From Methylopila henanensis (GTDB taxonomy: Bacteria > Pseudomonadota > Alphaproteobacteria > Rhizobiales > Methylopilaceae), in NCBI RefSeq assembly GCF_042681025.1, contig NZ_JBHUER010000010.1, forward strand, positions 620,001-684,000: a stretch of 64,000 nt of DNA, written 5' to 3'. Below, piece by piece: positions 35,006 through 43,034 of this stretch; position 1 is the stretch's first letter, and every line of letters starts with the position of its first letter. The notes under the pieces are model-generated. The model saw only the letters and a list, made by a program, of their open reading frames with translations, did no database searches and was not told the DNA's origin. The translations under genes and the position numbers were made by a program.

Positions 35006-37546
35006 ATGAGCAGGGGCTCGAAAAAGATGGCGCGCGAAATGCGTGACGCATGGCGGCTTGGCGCGGCGGCGGGTTTGTCGCTCCTGACGACGGGGCACGC
35101 GTTCGCGGCGGAGAATCAGACCGCCGCTGAAACGCCGCCCCACGCCGTCGCCCGCAACGCGCCCAAGGGCGTCCCGCCCGCTCCCATGCGCGTTGTCGTC
35201 CCGGCCGGACCGCTCGAGGCGGCGCTCAACGCGTTGTCGAAGCAGACGGGCCTGAAGCTTGCCTATCCGACCGACATGACCGAGGCCCGGAACACGCGGG
35301 GCGTCGACGGTGACTTCCGGCCGATCGAAGCGCTCAGCAGGGTGCTGGCGGGTACGGGCCTCACCTATCTGCCGGCGGGCGACGCCACGATCACGCTGAT
35401 CGATCCGCGTTTCGTCCGTCTCGACACCACATCCGAGGCTGCAACGACGCTGGAGGAGATCAATGTCGAGGGACGCGGCGACGAGGCCGGCGCCCCTCCC
35501 CCGACCGGCGTGGTCGGCCGCCCGCCTGCGCCTTACGCCGGCGGACAGGTCGCCTCCGGCGCACGGCTCGGCATGCTGGGCAACCGCTCGGTGTTCGACA
35601 CGCCGTTCAACATCGCGGGCTACACCGACAAGCTGATCCGCGACCAGCAGGCGCAGGGGCTGATCGACGTCATCGAGAACGACCCCTCGGTGCGCGCCGC
35701 CTCGTCGCTCAGCGATGCGCCGGGCTCGACGCTCTATGTCCGCGGCTTCGAGCTCTATCCGCTCGACGTCGGCTTCGACGGGCTGTTCGGCGTCACCGAC
35801 ATCCGCCGGCCGCCGCTCTACAACATCGAGCGCGTCGAAGTGCTGAAGGGTCCGAGCACGCTGGTCAATGGCGGCGCCCCGAACGGCGGCGTCGGCGGCG
35901 CCATCAACCTGATCCCGAAGCGCGCCGCCGACGAGCCGCTGACGCGGATCACGCCGTTCTTCCATTCGAAGGGCACGTTCGGGACGGCCGTCGACGTCGG
36001 TCGCCGGTTCGGAGCGAACGGCGAATGGGGCGTGCGCCTTAACGGCGTCCTGCAGCGCGGCGAGACCTCGGTCGACAAGGAGAAGCTCGATCTCGGCTTC
36101 GGCTCGATCGGCCTCGACTACCGCGGCGAGCGCGTCCGCTGGTCGGTCGATTTCGCCTATCAGGACAGCGACTACGATCGGAACCGGACCTTCATCGAGT
36201 GGTTTCCGACCAACCCCGCCGACAAGATCCCCGACGCGCCGAAGCTCTCGAAGAACCTCGGTCGCCCCGACGAATTTCAGCGCATGAAGACGCTGATGGG
36301 CGCGACCCGCTTCGAATACGACCTCACGGAGAATACGACGGTCTTCGCCGGCTTCGGCGTGGCCGACACGTCCGAAAACGCCTTCGCAAGCTACAAGACG
36401 ATCACCTCGGAAGCCGGTGACTTCAGCAATCTGTTCGTTCGACGTGTCACCGACTACCGGACCTACGCGGCCGATATGGGTGTGCGAACGCAGTTCGATA
36501 CGGGCCCGATCAAACACGAAGCCAGCATCTCGGCGGCAGGCTTCTGGACCAAAACCGATTTTCCGGAGGCGCTGCAGTTCCTTCCCGGCGGCTCGGGCAA
36601 CCTCGACAATCCCGGCGGCGTGACGGTTCCCGGCTATACGGACGATTCGAACGGAGCCCGGTTCAATTCGCAGGACTATCGCAGCGTCGGCATCGCCGAC
36701 ACGATGTCTATCCTCCACGGTCGCGTTTCGTTGACGCTCGGCGGGCGAGTCCAGGAGCTCGCGGCGAAGAACTACAATTTCAGGCAAGGCGGCGCGAACT
36801 ACGACGAGCTCGCCTCAAAATACCGGGAGTCCGAGTTCACGCCCGCCGTCGCCCTGGTGGTGAAGCCAGTCGAAAACCTCTCGGTTTATGGCAATTATGT
36901 CGAGGCGCTGATTTCTCCGGCGGCTCCCGCCGGCGCGCTTCCGGGGCCTTCGCTTCCGCCGCTTGTGGCCAAGCAGAGGGAAGTCGGCGTGAAATACGAC
37001 TTCGGCAGTTTCGGCGCCTCCGTCGCTCTGTTCGACATCAAGCGGCCGAACGCCGGCTTCGTCGGAGGCGCCTTCGCGGCGGACGGCTTCAAGCGTAACC
37101 GCGGCGTCGAGGTCAACCTGTTCGGCGAGCCCACGCCCGGCCTCAGGCTGACGGGCGGCGTCTCATTCATCCGCGGCAAGCTGCAGGACACCGCGACGGG
37201 TGACGCCGACGGCAATGTCGCGCCCGCCGTCCCAAGCTTCGCGCTCAACCTCTATGGAGAATACGACCTGCCCCCGTCGCTGCTCGACGGGCTGACGGTG
37301 ACGGGCCGAATGATCCATACGTCGAAGCAGTATTACGACAACAACAACGACTACAGCATCCCGGCCTGGACGCGCTTCGACGCCGGCCTCCGCTACAGCT
37401 TCGATGGATCCTGGGGCAAGCCCGTCACGCTGCGCGCCAATGTCGTGAACGTCTTCGGCAAGGACTATTGGTCCTCGACCGGCGTCGGACTGCTGTCGCT
37501 CGGGAGCCCGCGGACGCTGCTGGTGTCGGCCCAGTTCGACTTCTAA
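35006..37546 (+). CDS. TonB-dependent siderophore receptor with signalling (STN) domain
   Basis: An 846-residue outer-membrane receptor. A signal peptide (LGAAAGLSLLTTGHAFAA) is followed by an STN signalling domain at about 65-135 (PAGPLEAALNALSKQTGLKL), a TonB-box-like TLEEINVEG, the plug (RDQQAQGLIDVIENDPSVRA, VRGFELYPLDVGFDGLFGV) and a 22-strand barrel ending in aromatic FDF. The STN domain fits regulation through the adjacent FecR/FecI-like pair. Barrel features resemble ferrichrome-type (FhuA/FcuA) receptors, but the ligand is not determined. ATG 35006 and 35027 are both possible starts. Confidence 0.93.
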   Translation: MSRGSKKMAREMRDAWRLGAAAGLSLLTTGHAFAAENQTAAETPPHAVARNAPKGVPPAPMRVVVPAGPLEAALNALSKQTGLKLAYPTDMTEARNTRGVDGDFRPIEALSRVLAGTGLTYLPAGDATITLIDPRFVRLDTTSEAATTLEEINVEGRGDEAGAPPPTGVVGRPPAPYAGGQVASGARLGMLGNRSVFDTPFNIAGYTDKLIRDQQAQGLIDVIENDPSVRAASSLSDAPGSTLYVRGFELYPLDVGFDGLFGVTDIRRPPLYNIERVEVLKGPSTLVNGGAPNGGVGGAINLIPKRAADEPLTRITPFFHSKGTFGTAVDVGRRFGANGEWGVRLNGVLQRGETSVDKEKLDLGFGSIGLDYRGERVRWSVDFAYQDSDYDRNRTFIEWFPTNPADKIPDAPKLSKNLGRPDEFQRMKTLMGATRFEYDLTENTTVFAGFGVADTSENAFASYKTITSEAGDFSNLFVRRVTDYRTYAADMGVRTQFDTGPIKHEASISAAGFWTKTDFPEALQFLPGGSGNLDNPGGVTVPGYTDDSNGARFNSQDYRSVGIADTMSILHGRVSLTLGGRVQELAAKNYNFRQGGANYDELASKYRESEFTPAVALVVKPVENLSVYGNYVEALISPAAPAGALPGPSLPPLVAKQREVGVKYDFGSFGASVALFDIKRPNAGFVGGAFAADGFKRNRGVEVNLFGEPTPGLRLTGGVSFIRGKLQDTATGDADGNVAPAVPSFALNLYGEYDLPPSLLDGLTVTGRMIHTSKQYYDNNNDYSIPAWTRFDAGLRYSFDGSWGKPVTLRANVVNVFGKDYWSSTGVGLLSLGSPRTLLVSAQFDF

Positions 37547-37577
37547 TCTGCATTGATGAGGAACCGAGCGACACGAG

Positions 37578-37798
37578 CATAGTGGCGAGACGGGCGATCC
37601 GAAGGTCAAAGGCCCGGCGTCCTATTTTCCCTCTCTCGAGAAGAAGTATGGCCGATCTCCGACTGGAGGGCGTTGGTGCGCGCCGTGCTTCCCGCCGAGC
37701 ACATGGAGTTCGTCGCCATGCTGAAGGAACAGGATGGGAGGGGCCATGGTCACGCCAATGCGACCGTGGTCCGCCCCCTCGCCGAAGACGGCGCATAG
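37578..37798 (+). pseudogene. Small DUF4287-like protein gene, frameshifted
   Basis: The plus strand encodes ETGDPKVKGPASYFPSLEKK followed by YGRSP in one frame, and in the next frame LVRAVLPAEHMEFVAMLKEQ followed by DGRGHGHANATVV, ending at TAG 37796-37798. Joined, these read as one small protein with the GHGHANA motif that I associate with DUF4287 proteins. One missing base near 37661 (restoring SPDWRALVR) would repair the frame. No in-frame ATG or GTG is present before the first part, so the start is lost too. The gene is dead unless the sequence is in error. Confidence 0.55.
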
Positions 37799-37835
37799 GC
37801 CTTAGGCGCGCTTCCGCCGCGTCCCACTTCGTCCA

Positions 37836-38066
37836 TCAGCATGTCACATATCCGTCCGCGAAGACCTGCCGATAGCTTGAGAAGAAAGACCCCGGGCTCC
37901 GGCGCCGGGCTGCTCGGACCCGAGCATCCGCCATTGCGCGGACCAGAACATCGGCGATCGCCTTCACGAGATCGGGCGCGAGAAAGGCATATTCCATCAT
38001 GCGCTCGACGTGACGCCGACTGCAGCCATGCTGGTGGGCGAGTTGATCGAGATTGACGGAGCCCAC
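37836..38066 (-). pseudogene. Serine-recombinase C-terminal relic
   Basis: The minus strand codes for LDQLAHQHGCSRRHVERMME followed by YAFLAPDLVKAIAD, which matches the C-terminal helix-turn-helix tail found in large-serine-recombinase-like proteins of alphaproteobacteria (usually LAxxxGVSxxYVxRLLRLAFLAPDIVEAI). The catalytic domain is absent. The fragment is directly preceded, in another frame, by a DUF2924-like fragment. It is what remains of a mobile-element recombinase cassette. Confidence 0.55.
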
Positions 38067-38218
38067 ACGTTCGCGCGCAGCGGAGCCACGCGGCCGATCG
38101 CGCTTCGCCAGCGGGCCTTCAGGGTCGCGAAGCCGAGCTCACCCAGGCGGGCCAGCCCGGCTTCCATCTTTACGGGATCGACGTGCATGTCCGGCGGCCG
38201 ACGCCCGCCCAAACCCAT
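38067..38218 (-). pseudogene. DUF2924-like N-terminal relic
   Basis: From an ATG at 38218 the minus strand reads into MEAGLARLGELGFATLKARW and RSAIGRVAPLRANV, matching the start of DUF2924 proteins (LxxLxxLRARWRxLxGRxAP). DUF2924 genes often neighbour the recombinase type whose tail lies at 37836-38066. After about 45 codons the similarity stops at the recombinase fragment, consistent with a deletion that removed the rest of this gene and most of the recombinase. The 156 bp to the right, up to the LysR stop, show nothing. Confidence 0.5.
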
Positions 38219-38374
38219 GCAGGATTAGCGTCGCTCTCCGCCGTCCGTTGCGATCGTCCGGATCGCCACGCCCACGCGCAGCGCGATCTCATGTTCATCG
38301 CCGACGCCGGAGTTTCTCGTCTTCTCTCGGACACTGGCGACCAGCTCTCAAACTGAAGTCGCCGTCTGCAGCGT

Positions 38375-39241
38375 TCAACGTTGGAGTGCTGTCTTCGTAA
38401 CGTGATCGGTCACGACGGTTATGAAGGCCCGCAGCCGCTGAAGGCGACGGATATCCCGGTGATAGCCCATCCAGATATCCCGTGAGGGCGGCTCGACAGG
38501 CAGATCGAGCTTGCGAAGACCCGCTATCTGACTTCCGACCACCTGCGGCAGGACGGCGACGCCGACGCCCTCGCGGCACATCCGCCCCTGCACGTTCCGG
38601 TTGTTCGACCGAAGGAGCGGCTTCGCGTTCGGAAAGCTCTCGGTGAGCCAGGCGATGTCCGGGAACTGGCCGGTCGAGGTGTCGTGGGTGATGAGCCGGA
38701 AGCCGGCTCCGTCGCCATAAACCGGCTCGGGCGCGCCCGCCGCAACGTAGACGCCGTAGGGCACGCGGACCAGCCGTCGCTGCACGACGTCGGGGCTGTC
38801 GAACGGGACGATCCGGAACGCGATGTCAGCCTCCCGCTGCGCGAGGCTGAACAGGCGGGTTCCGGTGAGAATTTCCAGATCAACGTTCGGGTAGGCCTTG
38901 GCGTAATCGTCGATGATCGGCGGCAGGACATAGGCGCCGAACCAGTCGGCCGAAGATATGCGCAAAATCCCTTGAAGGTTTTGCTCCTGCCCGGCCAGCC
39001 GCCGTTCGATGGTGAGAGCGCTTTCTTCCATCTGCTCAGCCAGAGCGATGACGGCGCTTCCTTCCTCCGTCGGAACGAAACCATCGGCCGTCCGCTGGAA
39101 GAGCGTCTGGCCGGTCGCTTCTTCGAGCGCCCGAAGCCGGCGTCCGACCGTGGGATGGCTCAGATGAAGCGCACGGGCGGCGGCGCCCAGCGTCCCGGCG
39201 CGGGCTATGGCGAGAAAGATCCTGACGTCGCTCCATTCCAT
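38375..39241 (-). CDS. LysR-family transcriptional regulator
   Basis: A 288-residue LysR regulator. The N-terminal winged helix-turn-helix is seen in DVRIFLAIARAGTLGAAARA and HLSHPTVGRRLRALEEATG; the effector domain follows from about residue 90 (LRISSADWFGAYVLPPIIDD). The sequence belongs to the subgroup with N-terminal MEWSDVRIFLAIA that often controls nearby oxidoreductase genes. It is divergent from the SDR and DHA2 carrier genes, with an inverted repeat at 39282-39299 in between. Confidence 0.92.
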   Translation of the reverse strand: MEWSDVRIFLAIARAGTLGAAARALHLSHPTVGRRLRALEEATGQTLFQRTADGFVPTEEGSAVIALAEQMEESALTIERRLAGQEQNLQGILRISSADWFGAYVLPPIIDDYAKAYPNVDLEILTGTRLFSLAQREADIAFRIVPFDSPDVVQRRLVRVPYGVYVAAGAPEPVYGDGAGFRLITHDTSTGQFPDIAWLTESFPNAKPLLRSNNRNVQGRMCREGVGVAVLPQVVGSQIAGLRKLDLPVEPPSRDIWMGYHRDIRRLQRLRAFITVVTDHVTKTALQR

Positions 39242-39281
39242 CGCGCAGCCGCCAGACCCACAAAAATGAACGCCAAACGTA

Positions 39282-39299
39282 CGATACTGTCAGTTATCG
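39282..39299. promoter_or_regulatory. Candidate LysR-type operator
   Basis: CGATA-N8-TATCG, with core ATACTGTCAGTTAT, lies 41 bp before the LysR start and 112 bp before the divergent SDR. It resembles the ATAC-N7-GTAT form of LysR recognition boxes. It is the only clear inverted repeat in this intergenic region. Confidence 0.45.
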
Positions 39300-39410
39300 A
39301 ACAAATCCAATCACCCACATGCGCCTCATCCCGCTGGGCTGCGGCGGCGCGCCGGCGGCTTGTCGCGTCGGCTTACGCCGGGCCCGGCGCCAGCGCTGAA
39401 GGAGAGCATG

Positions 39411-40262
39411 ATGAAAACCTGGCTGATCACGGGATGCTCGTCGGGCCTGGGCCTGGAGCTTGCCGAAGCCGTCGCCGCGCGAGGCGATCGCCTCGTCGCC
39501 ACAGCCCGTTCGACGGACAGCTTGAAATCGCTGTGCGACCGCTATCCCGAAACGGTGCGCAGTATTCCGCTGGACGTCACCCGCGCCGGCGACGCCGCAA
39601 AGGCCGTGGCCCTGGCCGAAAGCGCGTTTGGCGGCCTCGACGTCCTCGTCAACAACGCCGGCTTCGGCTTCATCGGCGCGATCGAAGAGGGCGAGCCCGA
39701 CGAGTACCGCCCGATGTTCGAAGTGAACCTCTTCGGCTTGATCGAGACGACCCGGGCCGCCCTGCCCGCGCTGCGCAAACGCGCCGGCGCCCGCATCGTC
39801 AATCTCTCCTCCGGCGCCGGAATCGCCGGCTCCGCGGGGTTCGGCTTCTACAACGCGAGCAAGTTCGCGGTCGAAGGGCTGTCCGAAGCGCTTGCGCAGG
39901 AGCTTCGTCCGCTCGGCGTGCGCGTAATCATCGTCGAGCCCGGCCCCTTCCGCACCGCGTTTCTCGGTCGGTCGATGGCCACCGCCGCGCGAGAGATCGC
40001 CGCCTACGCCGAGACGGTTCCGGCGAGACGTCAGTACCGTCAGACCAATGACGGCCGGCAGGCGGGCGACCCAGCGAAAGCCGTCGCCGTGATGCTGCAG
40101 GCCGTCGATGCGGAGCATCCGCCGCTGCACCTCCCGATCGGGCCGCGCGCCCATGCGATCGCGGAGCAGAAGCTCGACGCCTTCCGCGCCGACATCGCCG
40201 CTTGGCGCGACGTCTCCATCGCCACCGACTTCGACGCGCGCAGCCAAATCGGCCCGAACTGA
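39411..40262 (+). CDS. SDR oxidoreductase (ITGCSSGLG type)
   Basis: A 283-residue classical SDR. The cofactor motif is ITGCSSGLGLELAEAV, followed by NNAGFGFIG, Ser in NLSSGAGIAG and Tyr-Lys in YNASKFAVEGLSEAL. A C-terminal EPGPFRTAFLGRS is typical of this retinol-dehydrogenase-like group common in bacteria. AAGGAG lies just upstream; the second of two adjacent ATGs (39411) has the better spacing. It is transcribed with the DHA2 carrier 36 bp downstream, suggesting a shared detoxification role under the LysR gene. Confidence 0.9.
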   Translation: MKTWLITGCSSGLGLELAEAVAARGDRLVATARSTDSLKSLCDRYPETVRSIPLDVTRAGDAAKAVALAESAFGGLDVLVNNAGFGFIGAIEEGEPDEYRPMFEVNLFGLIETTRAALPALRKRAGARIVNLSSGAGIAGSAGFGFYNASKFAVEGLSEALAQELRPLGVRVIIVEPGPFRTAFLGRSMATAAREIAAYAETVPARRQYRQTNDGRQAGDPAKAVAVMLQAVDAEHPPLHLPIGPRAHAIAEQKLDAFRADIAAWRDVSIATDFDARSQIGPN

Positions 40263-40298
40263 TCGGCGGCGGCGAAGCTTGGGTTCAAGAACGGAATT

Positions 40299-41786
40299 AT
40301 GCTCATGAGCGCGATGACGTCTGACGCCGCGGCCCCCTCGGCCGCTCTGGTCCGGAACGGCGACGCCCTGCTCGAGCCGCGACGCTGGACGATGTTCGTT
40401 GTCCTTCTCGTCGGCGCGTTCCTGCCGCCGCTCGATTTCTTCATCGTCAATGTGGCGCTCCCCTCGATCCGGGTAGACTTGGGCGCCTCCTCCTCCGCCG
40501 AGCAGCTTGTCATCTCCTCCTACGCCGCGCTCTACGCCGTGACGCTGACGACCGGCGGGCGGCTCGGCGATCTGTTCGGTCGCGGCCGGGTGTTCTTTCT
40601 CGGCCTGATCGGCTTCGCCGCTGCCTCGACGCTGTGCGGCTTCGCCTGGTCGCCCTGGGCCCTGGTCGCCGGGCGCGTGTTGCAGGGCGTCACGGCCGCC
40701 GTGATGGCGCCCCAGGCGCTCGCTTCGGTGCAGGCGATTTTCCCGGACAGGGAGAAACCGCTCGCCCTCGGCGTCTACGGCGCGATCTTCGGTCTGGCCG
40801 CCGTGATCGGGCAGGCCTTGGGCGGCGTCCTGATCGCGCTGGATCTGCTGGGGCTGGGATGGCGGGCGATCTTCCTGATCAACCTGCCGGTGGCGGCGCT
40901 CGTCCTGCTGTTTGGCGTTCCTCTGCTCAAAGAAACGCGCGCCCGCGACGCGCGCCGGCTGGATCCCGGTGGCATGGCGTTGTCGGTGCTCGCGCTCGGC
41001 GCGCTGCTCGTGCCCCTGATCGAGGGGCGCGAAGCAGGGTGGCCGCTCTGGTCCTGGCTCTCGCTCGCCGGGTCGCCGCTGCTGGCGTGGCTCTTCTGGC
41101 GTTATGAGACCCGGCTGGCGCGAGCGGGCGGCTCGCCTCTGCTCGACCCCAGCGTCTTGCGCGCGCCGGGACTGGGCCGCGCGCTGCTGATCGCGCTGTT
41201 GTTCTATTCGATCGGCGGCTTTTTCCAGCTGTTCTCCGTCTACCTGCAGGAGGCGCTGCACGTGACGGCGCTGCAGGCGGGCCTCGTGTTCCTGCCGTTC
41301 GGCGCCGGTTTCCTGCTTGGGCCGCTCTCGACGCCCTTTCTCCGCCGGTTCTGCGGCGCCTATGTCAATCCGATCGGCATGGGGCTGGAGGTTGTCGGGT
41401 TTCTGGGTCTCGCCGGGCTGCTCGCGGCGACGCTGAGCGGCGCGCATCCTGCGCCGACCCCGCTCGCCGCCCTCCTGTTCGTCATCGGCTTCGGTCAGGG
41501 GCTCGCGCTGCCGACCCTGATGCGGATGGTGACGGGCCGGGTCGCGCCCGCCTTTTCCGGCATGATCGCCGGCATCGCCAGCTCGACGCTCCAGGTCAGC
41601 ACCGCGCTCAGCGTCGCCGTGATCGGCGGAATCTTCTACGAGGTGCTGGGCGCGCGAACCGATCCCGCCGCCATCACGCAGGCGCTCATCGTCGCCGTCC
41701 TGTGCATCGCCGTCTGTCTCGCTGGCGGAGCGGCTCTGAGCGTCACACTCGTCCGGCGAGCTCCCCCTCCGCACGGCGAGGCGTAG
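40299..41786 (+). CDS. DHA2-family MFS efflux transporter
   Basis: A 495-residue major facilitator carrier with about 14 hydrophobic segments, as in the DHA2 (QacA/EmrB-like) drug:H+ antiporters. Motif A is seen as GGRLGDLFGRGRVFF, motif D1 as LDFFIVNVALPSIRVDLG and motif C as GAIFGLAAVIGQALGGVL. It follows the SDR gene in the same unit. The substrate is not predictable. ATG 40305 two codons on is an equally good start. Confidence 0.9.
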   Translation: MLMSAMTSDAAAPSAALVRNGDALLEPRRWTMFVVLLVGAFLPPLDFFIVNVALPSIRVDLGASSSAEQLVISSYAALYAVTLTTGGRLGDLFGRGRVFFLGLIGFAAASTLCGFAWSPWALVAGRVLQGVTAAVMAPQALASVQAIFPDREKPLALGVYGAIFGLAAVIGQALGGVLIALDLLGLGWRAIFLINLPVAALVLLFGVPLLKETRARDARRLDPGGMALSVLALGALLVPLIEGREAGWPLWSWLSLAGSPLLAWLFWRYETRLARAGGSPLLDPSVLRAPGLGRALLIALLFYSIGGFFQLFSVYLQEALHVTALQAGLVFLPFGAGFLLGPLSTPFLRRFCGAYVNPIGMGLEVVGFLGLAGLLAATLSGAHPAPTPLAALLFVIGFGQGLALPTLMRMVTGRVAPAFSGMIAGIASSTLQVSTALSVAVIGGIFYEVLGARTDPAAITQALIVAVLCIAVCLAGGAALSVTLVRRAPPPHGEA

Positions 41787-42242
41787 GGGCAGGTTTGATA
41801 CCCTCTCGACGATGCGCGCCCAGAGGCGCCCATCGCCGATGACGCGATTGGAACTTCGTCGCTCGGCCGGGCGAACGACAGCCGGGATAGAAGATGATGT
41901 CTCCAGTGGGCCGTTCTCATTTCTCTGGCAGGGCCGCGGGTCATCGCCGGCCAGTGAACGTGATTGTCGTGACCTGATCCCCCGACGTCGGCGATGCCCG
42001 TATTCCGTCGAGGAGACGACCGGCCCTTGATCCAAGCCTTGCCGCCGCCCGAATGGCCACGATTGTCTCGGCATGGGTAAGCGGGGGAGCCGCCGAAGCG
42101 TCCGCTGTTCGGTATAGCTCCGGGGCCGGCATCCAGCGCATATCGACGCCGCCCCTGCGGTCGACCGCCCCGCGAGAAGCCTGCGTCGGGCATGACTTGA
42201 CCGGGCGCGCCTGCATGCGTCTTGCGGAACGCCGCTGCGTCG
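41787..42242. other. 456-bp non-coding gap between convergent genes
   Basis: Between the DHA2 carrier and the TetR gene, which point toward each other. Open frames here are shadows with no recognisable protein motif on either strand; the best minus-strand stretch (LTHAETIVAIRAAARLG) could be an old gene remnant but I cannot name it. No repeat end or tRNA was seen. Confidence 0.5.
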
Positions 42243-42893
42243 TCAGGGATCGAGCAAGTCTGCGACAAGGCTTTTCAGGTCGGCGATGTCGCTGGCGATG
42301 CGATCGTCGCCGCGGCTCGACGACGCGTAGAAGATCCCGTCGAGCTGGAGGCTGATGGTCCGGGCCGTCCTCGCCACGTCCACCGCCTTGAAATGGCCGG
42401 CCGCGATCCCCCGGCCGATGCAGTCCTCCAGAAGGGCCTGCTCGAAGGCGTAGAACTGCGCGATGAGCGCGCCGGCGCCGGTCCGGTCGTCGTGCGAGGC
42501 GGAGTGGTCCGACATCAGCTGCGTCATGCGCGTGACCGTCTGGGCGATCGACAGGTGCATGTCGAGCCACGACATGATCTCCGCGCGCGGCGTGGTCGCG
42601 GTCTCGCGCACGGCGGCGAAGCCGGCGTAGAGCTGTTCGATCGCGTAGCCGAGGGCCCGACGGAACAGGTCTTCCTTGCTCTCGAAGTAGTGGTAGATGA
42701 GCGCCGGGTTGATGCCGCACGCGCCCGCGATGTCGCGCATGGTGACGTTGGAATAGTGCCTTTCGGCGAAGAGCTGCAACGCCTGTTCGAGGATCGCCTC
42801 CGTCCGCGCGGCGGGCGCGAGCCGGCGTCGCGTGGCCGTCGCGCGCCGTCCTCCCGCGCTGGGCGCCGAGCGCGCAGCCTGCGCCTTTCTCAC
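42243..42893 (-). CDS. TetR-family regulator of the flavin-monooxygenase operon
   Basis: A 216-residue TetR regulator. After a basic, low-complexity N-terminus of about 28 residues comes the helix-turn-helix (RTEAILEQALQLFAERHYSN, VTMRDIAGACGINPALIYHY, FESKEDLF). The C-terminal ligand domain (about 80-216) is helical and not family-diagnostic. It is divergent from the binding-protein gene at 43035, and the region between holds a near-perfect 18-bp palindrome. It is very likely the repressor of the six-gene operon, with the transported compound or a product as the ligand. Confidence 0.92.
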   Translation of the reverse strand: MRKAQAARSAPSAGGRRATATRRRLAPAARTEAILEQALQLFAERHYSNVTMRDIAGACGINPALIYHYFESKEDLFRRALGYAIEQLYAGFAAVRETATTPRAEIMSWLDMHLSIAQTVTRMTQLMSDHSASHDDRTGAGALIAQFYAFEQALLEDCIGRGIAAGHFKAVDVARTARTISLQLDGIFYASSSRGDDRIASDIADLKSLVADLLDP

Positions 42894-42977
42894 GGGCGCC
42901 CCCTTCGAAAATGACCGGCTGACGTCACGTCACGGCGCCTCAACTTTGCGCTGCACAATAACCAAATTCCACGGCAT

Positions 42978-42995
42978 ATTAAACGGGCGTTTAAT
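42978..42995. promoter_or_regulatory. TetR operator palindrome
   Basis: ATTAAACGGGCGTTTAAT: two perfect 8-base arms (ATTAAACG and CGTTTAAT) around a central GG. It lies 85 bp upstream of the TetR start and 40 bp upstream of the first structural gene. The size and symmetry match TetR dimer sites and no other palindrome of this quality lies in the gap. Confidence 0.75.
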
Positions 42996-43034
42996 AGCGT
43001 CCCCGTGCGGGGCGCTGCGATCGGGGAGCCGATG

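Noticed and set aside
39294..42074. 926-codon minus-strand frame
   Set aside because: It is the antisense of the SDR and DHA2 carrier genes with Gln/Arg/Asp-rich low-complexity product; no domain.
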